Below are positions 34,287 to 46,130 of a stretch of 64,000 nt of DNA, piece by piece. Positions within the stretch are counted from its first letter, which is position 1; the number at the start of each line of letters is the position of its first letter. The notes under the pieces are model-generated. The model ran no database searches. It was given only the letters and a program-made list of their open reading frames with translations, and was not told the origin of the DNA. The position numbers were made by a program, and so were the translations under genes. Source of the stretch: Lytechinus pictus (taxonomy: Eukaryota; Echinodermata; Echinoidea; Temnopleuroida; Toxopneustidae); the NCBI RefSeq assembly GCF_037042905.1, contig NC_087257.1:26225501-26289500 (forward strand). The letters are read 5' to 3'.

Positions 34287-36261
34287 TATACCAAGAGATA
34301 TTCAATGTCACATCAAATATGTTTATGCCATGTTCCACTTTTACACATTGTACTTGTCAACATTACACATCAGAATGGGATCTTTCTCTTGAATTAAAAT
34401 ACTGTAGAAATTCTGTCTACTCGGTCAGTCGGTCTAGATGTATATAACACGGATTAGGAATGTAGGAATTATTTTCTTTTAAAAAATCAATTTAATGGCC
34501 AGATGAAGCACAAACCCCCTTCCATCATTCAAATCAGCATTATCATTTTCAAATATTGGATATAAAACCCTCAGATTAAAAAAAAGAGAGAGATTTTGCC
34601 ATTATTTTGAACCCAACAGTATCTGTAGGATTTGGCATACAAATTTTCGTACATATATGCATACCCAATAAGGGAAAGGGCAGGAAGTTTTTGTGGGGGC
34701 AGCTGGTATCTACATACTGGTAAGTTATTTGTGACGTAGGAGTAAAAATTCCTATGATTGGGATTGGCTGATACCAATATGAAACAATCTGAAAATTAAG
34801 TATACAATATTTGTGACCAATCAATTTTGTCTATACTGTACATACATGTAGGAAATGCATAAAATACCAATTGAAATATTTATTGAAAAATTGAAAAAAA
34901 AAAATGAACAAAAATGAAAGTTCATTAGCAATCACTATTCAGTGAATAAGCCTATTGCATGTTGCAACATCCAAACTACCTGGTAATATAGCAAAATAAA
35001 ATAATTTGAAGATACCATAACAATTCATATCTGGCTTGAAAGTCAAAGACCAATTCATGAGATATCTTTGTTTTTGTATTTTTACAGAACATATTTCAGG
35101 CAGATGTAGGCCTATGCATGCTAATAATCACAATATTATATAACTTTTGCAATGCCTACAAAAAAAAAACACTTTTTTTTCCATCTTTTTTTTTAATATG
35201 TCTCCTTCTTATCATTAAAAAAAAGGAGGTGAATCTGCTTTAGTTCAGAAATATGTTTAACTTAGAAAAAAAATTATGTTATAAACGATGTAAATAATGC
35301 ATGGTTTGTATGTTCGGGTCTGAAACTTTGCTCCAATAAAGCTGATAATTTGACTTACATAAGATCACCTTATGCCGACTTTAACTGTACTTGATTTTGA
35401 ACAAATTATATTCATCAGCTGCAAACATGTGACAATTCCTTTTGAAGCTTATATCACAAGTCAATACCACATATACATGGATATATTTACATTACTGATA
35501 AAAGAATTGTGGTTCAAGTGAGATGTCTTTAATACATTTTACCTAAAAATGTATATTTGTAATAAAAACTCTTTCTTCATCTTCTCCCTTTCTCTATACC
35601 TCTCAATCTCTTTAACTGGCTCGCACCTGTGTACTTCCCCTTCTCTATTCCTTCTAAATCTGTCAATGAATGCTGAAATGTTATGCATGTCTTTTTATAC
35701 AACTTTGAGAGGATTATTACCAAAAAAGAGACAGGGTAGGGCCTGATTCAGATTTTTAATTCATTGTGAAAATTCTTCAACTTAAAGAAAAGATTTAAAG
35801 GGAAAATTTCAAATGATATTCTATCCTGACATCACATTGGAATAAATAAAAAGCAGAAAACCTATTTCTGAACACTTTTTAATACCCATAAAAGAATACA
35901 AAGTTGTAAATTGCAAAAGTTTTGATACTGTTTTGACACATATACCAATGTAAATTCCATGAAATGACATTTTCTATCAAAAACAACAACAAAACTCTTT
36001 CCTATGACTGCACCAAACAACTTTTTACAATAATTAACTAGTTTCATATGGACAGCATGCAACACTTATAAAAAGCGCACCTAGGGTGTTTCACAAAAGG
36101 ATATAAGTACTACCGCCAATGTGCAAATTGGCGCAAAATCTCATTGATCACTACGTACTGGCCACAACTGGAAAGATGAGTGACTCTATGTTGACTAACT
36201 CTTGGTGAAACACATGATAAGGAAGGACCCATGCAAGGCTCAACTCTGACAATACGAAGAG
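34287..36261. other. no gene seen; 3' flank of the SEC22-like gene
   Basis: Nearly 2 kb of AT-rich sequence without recognisable exons or repeats. The 3' untranslated region of the SEC22-like transcript must occupy the part nearest 36261. Confidence 0.4.
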
Positions 36262-39200
36262 CTAAACTGTGTAGTTTGGCAACTTGAAATCTCCCGATCC
36301 GGCTCTCATTTTCCACGCCACCAGAACAGCTACTAACGAATGGAAACTGGACGTTAAAAGGAATCGCCAGTAGAGTTTATAAAGGGAATAATTGCACACG
36401 ATGACTAAGACGCAAGCCAGGAGCTGACGCAATGACCTCTGACCCAGTGACGTCCAGAGTTTAAAAGATTGGTAGTAGTTGAGGAGAGCGGAGAAGACCA
36501 GGAGTGCCATTGCTTGGAGCACAATAGTCTTTTCATCTGGTTCATACTGTAAGGTTACAAAAGAAAAAAAATTCATTAACCCATTTAATACTCAATTCTG
36601 CAAATTCCAACAGGCTCTGTACAGGGACATTCTGGTTTTAAGAGGCAATAGGTTAATAAGATATACTCAGACAGATGTGACCCTAAAGATCAAGAGAGTC
36701 TCTCAATACATGTGTAGGATAGCTTTGAACTGCATTTTCATCTCAAAATGCGGATGAGCGAAATGAAACACGGACAGAAAGACTTGCAAAACATTCTCAT
36801 TTAATTTCCAAAGGAGTGCATGTACACGCATGTATGTGTCATTCCTCATTGGAAGCAGTACCCCTCCCTGATCATCCACATTTTGTTACATGGAAATTGA
36901 TTATCATTAGGCATTATACTTACCGGTGAAGTACCAAATGTTAAAACAGCCATTATCCTAGCAAGATTTAAAGTCCCGCATAACACGGAAAGGAAGACGA
37001 GAAGCTTAGCCATCCAGTCAAGTCTTGAAAAAGGTCTCCGGAAATCTGAGCAAAATTATCACAAAATTGACAGTAATAGCATAGAAAAAGGTATTCCAAA
37101 AGGGCTGCAGATGTGTTATTCTTGAATGTACATGCGTATTTTTTAAGGGATAAATAACAAATATTTACAAGCCAAATGTCATTAATTACAAAGTTTAAAC
37201 AAAAGCACCAAGATTATAGCAATAAAAAAGAAAATACACAATAATTATTAAGCAGAACAAAGATAATTAAAACTTACTGATTCAATCTGTAAATCCTGTA
37301 TTATTCAAATGGGATTATACACATATTATATGCATGCCAATCCTGCAACGTGTGCTCGATGAATAACTGATGCTCATCTGAAAATTCATTATTTTTTATT
37401 TGAATACTATCAAGAACTAACATACATCTACATGTATATCTCCTACCAGCATACATTTCATTTCTCAATTTATTCAAGTGTAAATATTGATACCGAGGGT
37501 GATGGTTTATTATTTTATTGAAACAATGCATCCCAACCAGCTGTTCAAATTGATAGTTTCAAATGCAACCATCATGCATACTGATTAAAAGGTGATGTGA
37601 GAAAGCAATTTGGGTTCTCATTGTAATTTCATTATTTTGTTTTTTACTGCTGAACATGCAATCAAATTTAATATCCCTATTTATCGAGTGATTCCAAAAC
37701 ACACATGGTATCAAATGTCAGAAATATTATGTACACAGTGAAAGAAACCAAATATAAGGCATGCATTTTACATTACTATGTAAAGGAAAGATCTATAAAG
37801 CAAATTTGCTGTGTGGCCTTGGGTGAAACCACCTTTGTTCCTGCATCTCTCTTCAAGTAGGGGGGGGGTTGATCTTTTTTCATGAAATATATAGTGACAT
37901 TGAGCTGTGTGACCCAGTATATAATATGTACATCATTTCTACCATCATGCAGGTTTTGTTCATTTATTGCACACATGTGATTCCGGTCGGGTCTTTGATC
38001 ATAAGGTAGAATGGAAATAGCCAAGTGAGTGTAAAGGATCCTTTTTGTCTATTCTTTAGCCTTGTTAAGTATAATATGTATCTCATTCAGGGGATTAAGC
38101 CCTTGTGGCATTTGCTTGTCCCTGCATCCAGAAATTGCTATTATATCTTGTTATACTGTAAATTATTATTTTAAAACAAATTGGGGGGGGGGGAGTATTT
38201 TACCAGTTACATCTTTATGTGGTATTTCACATATTGTTTTAAATGGATATATATGAAGTGCCTTCAGGTCAATCGTTAATTAAAAAAATAAATTGATCGA
38301 TTATTTTTTTATAAATCAGTCACTCAATCAATTAAAAAATCAATTTCAGTTACCTCTCTGTGGGGTTTGAGATGGGCAGTCAGATATTATTGTACATGTA
38401 CAGTTGAGGCAAGAAGTTTACATACACCCAGGAAATTCAAACAAAAGTTGACACTTGCCAAACATCATAAAATTTACTGTATCTTATGAAATATTTGTGC
38501 TATCATGACGAATTTGATATCAAACAAATGAGTATGTCATGCCCCTTCATCACATCAATTTGTCATCAGGAGCTGAAAATTATTTAGGTGTCATTTTTCC
38601 CCAAGAATCTTCATATTTTAGACAAATCAAAAATAATTTTTTTTTTTTTTTTTTCATATTTGTGCTTGTTACTTCTCAACACAAACATTTCAGATTACAA
38701 TTGTTTGTTCAGTGGTGACGTATCATGATAGAAAATGTAATATGAATCATAGATTTGAATTTATATATTTCTATGAAACGATGTTTGAAAATATAATAAC
38801 AAACAATAGAATACATTTGGCATGAATATCAATTTTTTCCTTCAAAGAAAATTTCGCCTGAAATATACTTTAATCCCAACGACATCCCAATCATGTGAAA
38901 GAGCTTAATATGCTCTTCTTTCATTTGATACCAAATTCGTCATGGTAGTATTTATATTTCTGAAGATATAGTAAATTGTACGATGTTTGGCAAGCGAACA
39001 AATTTCACTGAATTCCATGGGTGTATGTAAACTTTTGGCCTCAACTGTACATGTATGGTTGACTTTGTTGCAATGTATGAATATTGAATAATACATGTAA
39101 ATAGATTGCTCGTACTTGCTGGTTTTGGAAGATCCCCGTTATTGCTGACATTAACAGCTTGCCAGCTCGGAATATGATGAGGACTTATTCCATTGATGTT

Positions 39201-40540
39201 TCTTCTTCCCGTTGATTCAATATCATCAATGCTGATTCTATAGGGTGGACGGAGTTTGACCTCTAAGGTCATGTCGGAATACTTCTGTCTGGCGTTTAGT
39301 GTCATGGCATTGTTATATCTCTGCTTTGTCTTTTGTATGACACGATCTTGAATGAAAAAAACAATTAAACTTTGTTAGATAACTTAAGTAATTTTGAGAA
39401 AATATGAAATTTGCTCAAATGAGTCTTAACATCAAGTGCATTTCCTATCATAGAATCATGAGAACTTTGATGCCATCTTGAATGAAAAAAAAAATATTGT
39501 ATACATCTGACTTAATTTTGAGGGGCGAGGGGGGGGGGGGTCAATGGAAATAGCTCCAATGAGTTGTCTATAGTAAGTGAATGGTCCCAATTCCCTATTC
39601 AACAGGTTATCATCATATGAAATTTCTAATATACCTTCATGTAAAAATTCTTATCCTTTTAATAAAGTATGAAATTAAATAATCTTAACATGATCCAAAC
39701 ACCTGCCCTCTCAAAATAACTTACCAAAATCAATAAGCGCATACGGTCTGATGGCATTGTCGACCTTCTTATTTTCGTAGAGTGATATAAACTCCCTCTG
39801 GAGTTCATCAAGGAAGCAGAATGCGAGGACACTAGAGTAGCTCTCTTCACACATCATGATGAAACAAACACCAAGAGAAGAAATAAAGCTGCAAAAGTAA
39901 AGGTAAAAGTGAAGAATATAATGCTTGATTGCAGTAGAAATTTCATTTCTAATGCGAATTTGGAACGCTGTTAACTTATGGCGTATCAGAATGAGTTTTC
40001 ATGAAGTCTGGGGGCATTCAATTGTATGGATTGAATAAGGTATTCAGAATTACAACTGTTAGGGATGCTAAAAATAAAACTGACAGAGTTTAACCATTGG
40101 ATAATCACAAAGGCAAGCGTTTGTATATTTAGGTAACTGTTGTGGTGTGTTTTAGAAGAGCGAACTGTGTTACTTGTGTTACTATCACTGCATTCAAGAA
40201 GTTAAAAGTTCATCTATTACCCATCGCAATACACCATATCATTGCTAATCACCTGATCTGTGTAGATGATTTATGGACATGAAAGAAGAAGCCTCCCTCT
40301 TTTTTTTTCTTTGAGAAAGTGGTCAAAAGGATGAAAGAAATATTTTTATACTTACTATAACCAATGACTACCCGTGAACATGGAGCATCTGTCTGGAAAT
40401 TGAGAGGCTTTCTTGGAAAGAATCTTGGCATATTTCTTGCTTTCTAGAACCCTCTGACTTGGGTCGTGATCCGTGGTCGCCGACAACGGCAAACCATCCC
40501 GAAGACGAGTAATCATGGCAAACAGAATGTTGCCACTCAT
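36262..40540 (-). CDS. SEC22A/C-like vesicle-trafficking protein, five exons
   Basis: Coding exons on the minus strand: 40540-40356, 39888-39725, 39346-39116, 37045-36924 and 36546-36262, all phase-compatible, total 328 residues (vertebrate SEC22A/C are a little over 300). The start ATG follows a CCCTTTGCAG acceptor at 40567, implying a non-coding first exon. Residues 1-125 form a longin domain (RDGLPLSATTD, FPDRCSMFTG, FISSLGV, LAFCFLDELQREF). A linker with VKLRPPYRISIDD follows, as in SEC22A. Four hydrophobic segments (about 204-230, 242-259, 274-290 and 296-318) replace the SNARE motif of SEC22B, placing it with the ER/early-secretory SEC22A/C branch. Exon 3's donor is weak (AA|GTACGA); AT|GTATTA twenty bases downstream is also in phase. 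A Tc1-type element sits in intron 3. Confidence 0.92.
37046..38398. other. first part of SEC22 intron 3, no further feature
   Basis: AT-rich intronic sequence with a G tract near 37860 and another near 38185; no exon recognised. Confidence 0.45.
38401..39047. mobile_element. Tc1-type non-autonomous element
   Basis: Left end CAGTTGAGGCAAGAAGTTTA and right end the complement of CAGTTGAGGCCAAAAGTTTA, flanked by TA. The CAGTTGA...AAGTTTACATACAC terminus closely resembles that of fish Tc1-like elements such as Sleeping Beauty. Arms pair for about 150 bases (TTGCCAAACATC..., CATGACGAATTTG.TATCAAA). No transposase frame. Both flanks read TACATGTA, a palindromic target. It ends 69 bp from SEC22 exon 3. 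Confidence 0.85.
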
Positions 40541-40566
40541 GATGGCTGCTCTAAGTTAAACCTAGG

Positions 40567-40805
40567 CTGCAAAGGGAAAAAGAAGAAAAATGGTTAGGGT
40601 TAGTGTTATTAGTGCCACTGTGTTTACGTCGTAAACACGGTGGCAAGTTCTTCCTGTCTTTTTATAACATTTTTCTTGTTTTTTTTAAATGAATTCTTGT
40701 TTAAATATGAAATCAAGATCGTAGAAATGTCGGAAATGAAGTTGTATCCCATGTACATGATTTAGGGCTAGATCTTTTAGAAGGAAAGTAGAAATCTCGG
40801 GGGTG
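40567..40805. other. 5' region of the SEC22-like gene
   Basis: Intron upstream of the start-codon exon; contains a short palindrome GTTTACGTCGTAAAC at 40622. No first exon identified. Confidence 0.35.
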
Positions 40806-40963
40806 AAAGTTCCTCACATATATAAATAATTCGCTGCTGATTTCAAAACATCGCATGCAGATGCGATATGCACAAGGTACCGGGTCCGGTCCGAGCTCGG
40901 ACCCTCGCGCATGCGATGTTTTGAAATTGGCAGCGAATTATTTATATGTGTGAGGAACTTCAT
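40806..40963. repeat. long hairpin, about 54-bp arms
   Basis: GAAAGTTCCTCACATATATA at the left pairs with TATATGTGTGAGGAACTTC at the right, continuing through AAATAATTCGCTGC and CAAAACATCGCATGC with few mismatches. The centre is a GC-rich loop (GGTACCGGGTCCGG). Probably a small MITE. Confidence 0.85.
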
Positions 40964-41375
40964 GTTGGCTCTAAATCACCAATTTTGAGACTGATAGAAG
41001 CATGGAAAAGAAGTGAAACTTTGTGTAAAGTAAGAATATTAGTTTTGATTGTTTTTAAAGTTGCAATTTATTTTTCATTAGTAACTTGGGAATAATTTTT
41101 GTATTCACTAGAGTGCTCAAAAACTTGAATTTGGGGCATATTTTTGTGTACGCCCTCTATTGGTGGAAAGTAATATGGCAAGAAAATTTTCATTTTTTTA
41201 ATCTCTATTTTTAATTAAGAAAAAATAATTTAAAGAATCAAATTTACTTAAGGGCCAAGTTGTATGACGAATAGGTGTAATGGAAACTGTCAGTGTAAAA
41301 AAATCAAGCATTTGTCCCAAAGAAAAAGAGAAAATAAGCCAAACATATCATTGCCACCCTGGCTTGGGCTTGGCT

Positions 41376-41763
41376 CACTCACACGTATTGCGAGGTTAGT
41401 ATTAGTATACTAACCTCGCACCACGAACCGCGTTTGGCAGTGGATTTCTAACTAGTGGGTCGCGCGTGCTGGGATCTCATTTCTTGGGTCCACAACACAC
41501 GACTTCTATGGCTTGATTTTTCTGTGCGCGGCGGCATGTAATGAACCCATGAGTGGCTTGGCTTGCCTTAGGCTAGCCTTTAGGCCACTCACACGTATTG
41601 CGAGGTTAGTATTAGTATACTAACCTCGCACCACGAACCGCGTTTGGCAGTGGATTTCTAACTAGTGGGTCGCGCGTGTTGGGATCTCACTTCTTGGGTC
41701 CACAACACACGACTTCTATTGCTTGAATTTTCTGTGCGCGGCGGCATGTAATGTCTAATGAAC
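41376..41763. repeat. tandem duplication, 210-bp offset
   Basis: About 175 bp beginning CACTCACACGTATTGCGAGG and ending GCGCGGCGGCATGTAATG is repeated with few differences at 41376 and 41586. Each copy contains a perfect hairpin, GCGAGGTTAGTAT ... ATACTAACCTCGC. Confidence 0.92.
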
Positions 41764-42559
41764 CCTTGGGTGCTTTAGGTAGGGTGTCTGAAGCCACACT
41801 GAAAAGTGTCAGCATAAAACAGGCTAATTTAGGGGAAAATATGGCACATTTTTTGGGGGAAGTTCAGGCTACTAGAAAAATGTGATCTGAATTGATTATT
41901 AACTTGTGTTTGGCATGTATGGAAAGAGAAAATTCAGGGGCTTCTTCTGACAGTAAGGACAAGTTTATATGATCATTTTAAGGATTTAGAGATAAATTGC
42001 AAACCCTTATTTTTGTATGTGTTGAAATTGCCATTTCTCCATGCGTTTTCTATGGGAAAATGAAATTTATGTTTTGCACAATTTTTTTCACTTTGTCGCA
42101 ATTTTTCATTATGATCTGGTTTCCAAATCTTTATAAAAATCATACCATCAGATAGAGCATAGAAATTCCTATTGGACTCTTTATGGACAAGTTTTTGGCA
42201 TTAATAATAAATTTATAACAGCTCTCGGAAGCTAAAAATTTGGATTTGTGTGTGTCCATTTCTTAACTACACAGTCTATGGCAGAGAAATGCTGAAAATT
42301 TACCCAATTTCATTCTTCTTTTTTGCAGCCAATAATTGGATTTTTTTTCAAAAATGTTACATTTCTGTCAGTCTGAAGGTCATTTCTCTTCAAATTCAAA
42401 AAGAAAATGTGATATTTTCTTGAAATAAGAAAAATAATTTTTTTCTCCAGACACCCTACTTTAGGCGGGCCTTATTTTACCACACATGGTCATGGAGATA
42501 TAACCGAGAACAAATCAAGGTTATATCATAACCTTGTTCATTGAATGAGTGCTCTATGG
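41764..42559. other. no gene seen
   Basis: No recognisable exon. Phrases such as TTTCTATGGGAAAATGA and CAGTCTATGGCAGAG suggest old degenerate repeats, not resolved. Confidence 0.4.
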
Positions 42560-44453
42560 CAGGGCTCGACACTAGCGGCGGTCCGACGGTCCCAGACCGG
42601 TAAAAATCGCTGTCGGGCCAGTAGATTTTCAGAAATAGGAAGATTTACTGGTCCGACATGACCAGTAAAAAATATCATTTTCGGGCCAGTAATTTTTCCA
42701 AAAATAGCAAGATTTTAGGGTCCGACATGACCACTAATAAAATCCACTGTTGGGCCAATAACTTTTCCAGAAATTGTCAAATTCACTGCAAACTATTTCC
42801 CCCCGTTAAATTCTGTCATTCACACACAGAATACACACACTAGAGTAGCATACAGTGTACATGTAGCCAGCCACACAACCCACGTGGTAAATTCTCTACT
42901 GGCTGCGTGAACGAAGCTTGGCTAAACTCTGGCAGAAATCTCTCACAGAACTGTAAAAATTCACGGTTCATACTCATGAAAGGCTCTTATAATGTCCATA
43001 TTTCCTAAAAATTGGAGTAACTGTCATTTGTAAGCAGTAAAAGGAGAAATTTTCACTTCTGTTTTGGTTCAAACAGATCGGGTTTCGGGTGATATCTTCT
43101 GAATACATAATAGCCCCACATATGCATTTATGTGTGTGTTGATACACTTGGTTTCTGACTTTCTTTCGTAGTTATTTTAATTGAGCCAAAAAGAAACTGA
43201 TAAATTATTTGATGATAGTTTTAGCTTTCTTCCTCTGTTTTCTTCCTATCTTTCTTTCCTTCTTTCTTTTCAATCTTTCTTTGTTTCTTCCCTCTTTTCT
43301 TTCATTTTTTTGTTCTTTCTTTCCTTTTAAAAATATTTTTCTCTATTTCTTTTTTCTCTTTCTTTCTTCCTTTCTTTCTTTCTTCCTTCCTTCCTTTCTT
43401 TCTTTTTGATATTTTTCTTTCTTTAATTCTCGAGTCCATCCATCCTATATTCATCTCTTCTCTCATTCCTTTCTTTCCTTCTTTTTACCCTTTTCTTTCC
43501 TTCATTCTTTGTTACTTTCTTTGTTTCTTTCTTCCTTCCATCCATCATTTATTTACCCTTTCTTGTTGTTTTTTATTTCTTCCTTCTTCCAACCCTTTCT
43601 CTCTTTCTTACATTAATTCCTTCCTTTCTTATATATGTCTTGTTCTTTCCTTTTTCCCTTTGTTAAATCTATCCTTTTATCTTTCCTTTCTTTTTTTGAC
43701 TGCTTGCTTCCTTTCTCTCCTTTATTCTTTCATTCCTTCCTTTCTTTGTCTCTCAGTCTTTCTTTTTTTCTTCCTTTCATCTATTCTTTTCTTTTTTTTT
43801 TATATTGCTTGCTTCTTCCTTCCCTTCCTTTATTTCTTTCCTTCTATCTACCATTTTACCTTTCCTTTATTTCTTCCTTAATTCCTTTCTTCCTTCTTTC
43901 AGTCCTTCCTTCCTCTCTTTCTTTATTTTGACCTTCTTTCCATCTCTCCTTTTACCCTTTCTTTTTTATTGCTTCTTCTTTCTTTCCTATACTACTTACT
44001 GGATTTGTTCTTTCTTTCTGTATTGCTTGCTTCGTTTCTTTCCTTCATTTTTTTTTCTTTTCTTTCTTTCTTTCTTTCTTTCTTTATTTTTGTTCCTTCT
44101 TTATTCCTTCCTTCCTTTCCTTCTTTAGTTCTTTCTTTTTTTCCTTCCTTCACATCTATCCTTTCTTTACCTTTTCTTTTTTTCTTCCTTCCTTTCTTTT
44201 ATTCTTTTCTTTCTTTCTTCGTTTCTGTCTTGCTTTCTTTTTGTCCTTCATTCCTTCATTTTATTTTTTTTTTGGGGGGGGGGGGAACGAAAGGCTAGAA
44301 AAATAAACTTGCGCCTTTTTTTAATGTTTTAATTATTTTTTGGGACCAGTAGATTTTAGGTTCGGACCAGTAAAAATTAGAAAAACTGGGTATCTACTGG
44401 TCCGACATGAATAGGTTGGACCAGTAGAAAAAATGGGTTAGTGTGGAGCCCTG
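42560..44453. mobile_element. hAT-like element, CAGGGCTCSACACTA ends
   Basis: Left terminus CAGGGCTCGACACTA, right terminus the complement of CAGGGCTCCACACTAA. Subterminal blocks GGTCCGACATGACCAGTA at the left and ACTGGTCCGACATGA at the right repeat several times in both. The terminus is typical of hAT elements, but an exact 8-bp duplication is not visible. The interior contains no transposase, only the polypyrimidine tract at 43210-44270. Confidence 0.65.
43210..44270. repeat. 1-kb polypyrimidine (CTTT/CCTT) tract
   Basis: Strong strand asymmetry: the plus strand is nearly all C and T for about 1060 bases. Reading frames of Phe, Leu and Ser here are artefacts of composition. It ends in a T tract followed by a G tract at 44275. 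Confidence 0.95.
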
Positions 44454-44519
44454 TAGACTATGGTTAGATCTAGAAATCTAACGTTAGTCCAATTTATAAT
44501 ACCGCTAACCGCTATAGTA

Positions 44520-45400
44520 TGGCAGTGTATCCTATTGCCGGACACCTTTATTTCAGTGCTTTAAAAATGACAACTAGAGGAAATACAATCAAGAAAAATT
44601 CACACTTGCTATTCCAAATATTCTGAAAATTATGAATATGGTAAAATTATTTTATATTTACCAACCATTTTCTTTGCATCGCACTTGCCGCATACCCCTC
44701 CACGAAAAACAGTTATTTTCGTGCGTGACAAATTACATCATGATTCCGGACGCGCGCCGGACGGGTAAAGATATTCTTGATTATAATGATGTTAGAACAA
44801 ATTTGTGTGATTTTTTCTTCTTATATCATATCATGAGTAAATTCTAAGTTTTTGTTTGCTGTTTTTATATCGATTCTGAGCAGATGTTGGTAATAAATTC
44901 GTGTTTGATAACTTATTTTATTTTTTCTTGTTAGCTGCATGTTTCATTGAACTTTCCAATATTATGCTCGTTCGTATCGTGACGCTCATCAAGTTCTATC
45001 GATGCGCTGCCGATCGTCGACGGCTATACTCACGGTAAACCTCGCGCACGGGTACCTTGAGAACTAGCCGTCGACGATCACCCACAATACACCACACCTC
45101 ATCATTCGATCGATAGGAGCGGACGAGATTGAAATTCGGCAGATCAGATCCATATTTCCGTTAGAAAATATATCAATTGTTAATGCAAAACTATGTATGT
45201 TATTTGATATTTCAAGCATTTTCTGTCATTTTAGAGATAAATAAGGTAAAAGTTTGATTTTTTCGCCTTGTTTGCAATCCTGTTCCATGTATTGCTCTGT
45301 GAAATTGAATTGCGGAAGTCTTACGGTACGAAATTGTTTTCGAACGCAGTAATATGCGCGTCCGGAATCATAATAGTGTCCGGCAATACAATAGACCTTA
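44520..45400. repeat. degenerate inverted-repeat block
   Basis: ATTGCCGGACAC at 44535 and ATGATTCCGGACGCGC at 44738 reappear as complements at about 45376 and 45355 in mirrored order. Inside, GATCGTCGACGGCTA (45012-45026) and TAGCCGTCGACGATC (45065-45079) form a perfect 15-bp stem. Element boundaries are not resolved. Confidence 0.45.
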
Positions 45401-45465
45401 TCGCAAATAGATTCACGCAAAGGATCATGGGATCGCAAAGGGGGCAATAGCGCCGCTGTTGTCCG
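45389..45465. repeat. left member of an inverted pair with 49600-49690
   Basis: AATAGACCTTATCGCAAATAG and GGATCATGGGATCGCAAAGG match the complement of 49600-49690 (TTGCCCCCTTTCGCATCCC ... GCTATTTGCGATAAGGTCTA), with about 20 extra bases in the right copy. Confidence 0.55.
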
Positions 45466-46130
45466 GATGCGACCATGCGAGCGCAAGCAGCCGACAATAA
45501 AGTGTACGATTTCCATAGTGTATCAAAATACGATCGACGCCCGCAGCCAACATTTTGCTAACTTCCAGTAAACGCCTCGTCATATTTGTTCCAGAGTCTA
45601 ACGTTACTTTTCTTCTTAATCATAGGTGGCAGAGATATATGTGCCGTCTATAGCTGCAAGAATTACCACAGATTTTATGAAGACAAGTGCAATTTTCTTT
45701 CATTTTCGCGCACTGTCTGTGCGTATTTTGAGCTGTGCAGCTGCTGTGTGCTTTGAATTGTATGCACGGACAGCAGGCATGCACTCTCGGCCCAGGGGTA
45801 CGTCGGCGAGGCAGTGGAGGAAACTGGTCCCAGAATTCCAAGTAATAATAAAATGATGATCAATAAAACAAACTCTGCAGTAGATTTGATAACTTTATTC
45901 TAGTGTTATATTTTTGTAATATCAATCGATAGTCAAGAATACATGTTTCATAAATAATTATCTCAATCATGATTTTATTCAGAGTAGGCCTATAAACCGA
46001 GCTGTGTTTTCTTTTTCTCTCCACAGATAGGCTACATAATATTATTGCAAATTATTCAGGATCGTGGTCGGACATTCTGAAGTTTTATAAGTGGCATGCA
46101 TAGACAAAATAATGAATGAAATTAAGCTTG
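45466..46130. other. no gene seen
   Basis: Comparatively GC-rich to 45840, with reading frames of 60-96 codons on both strands. None resembles a family I know, and the lower strand overlaps the inverted pair, so I do not call a gene. Confidence 0.35.

Noticed and set aside
38062-38256. Possible extra SEC22 exon
   Set aside because: Plus strand and not conserved; the SEC22 reading frame is complete without it.
43209-44298. Several Phe/Leu/Ser frames that look hydrophobic
   Set aside because: Composition artefact of the 1-kb polypyrimidine tract.
45226-45516. 96-codon minus-strand frame
   Set aside because: It overlaps an inverted repeat shared with 49600-49690 and shows no recognised domain or splice context.
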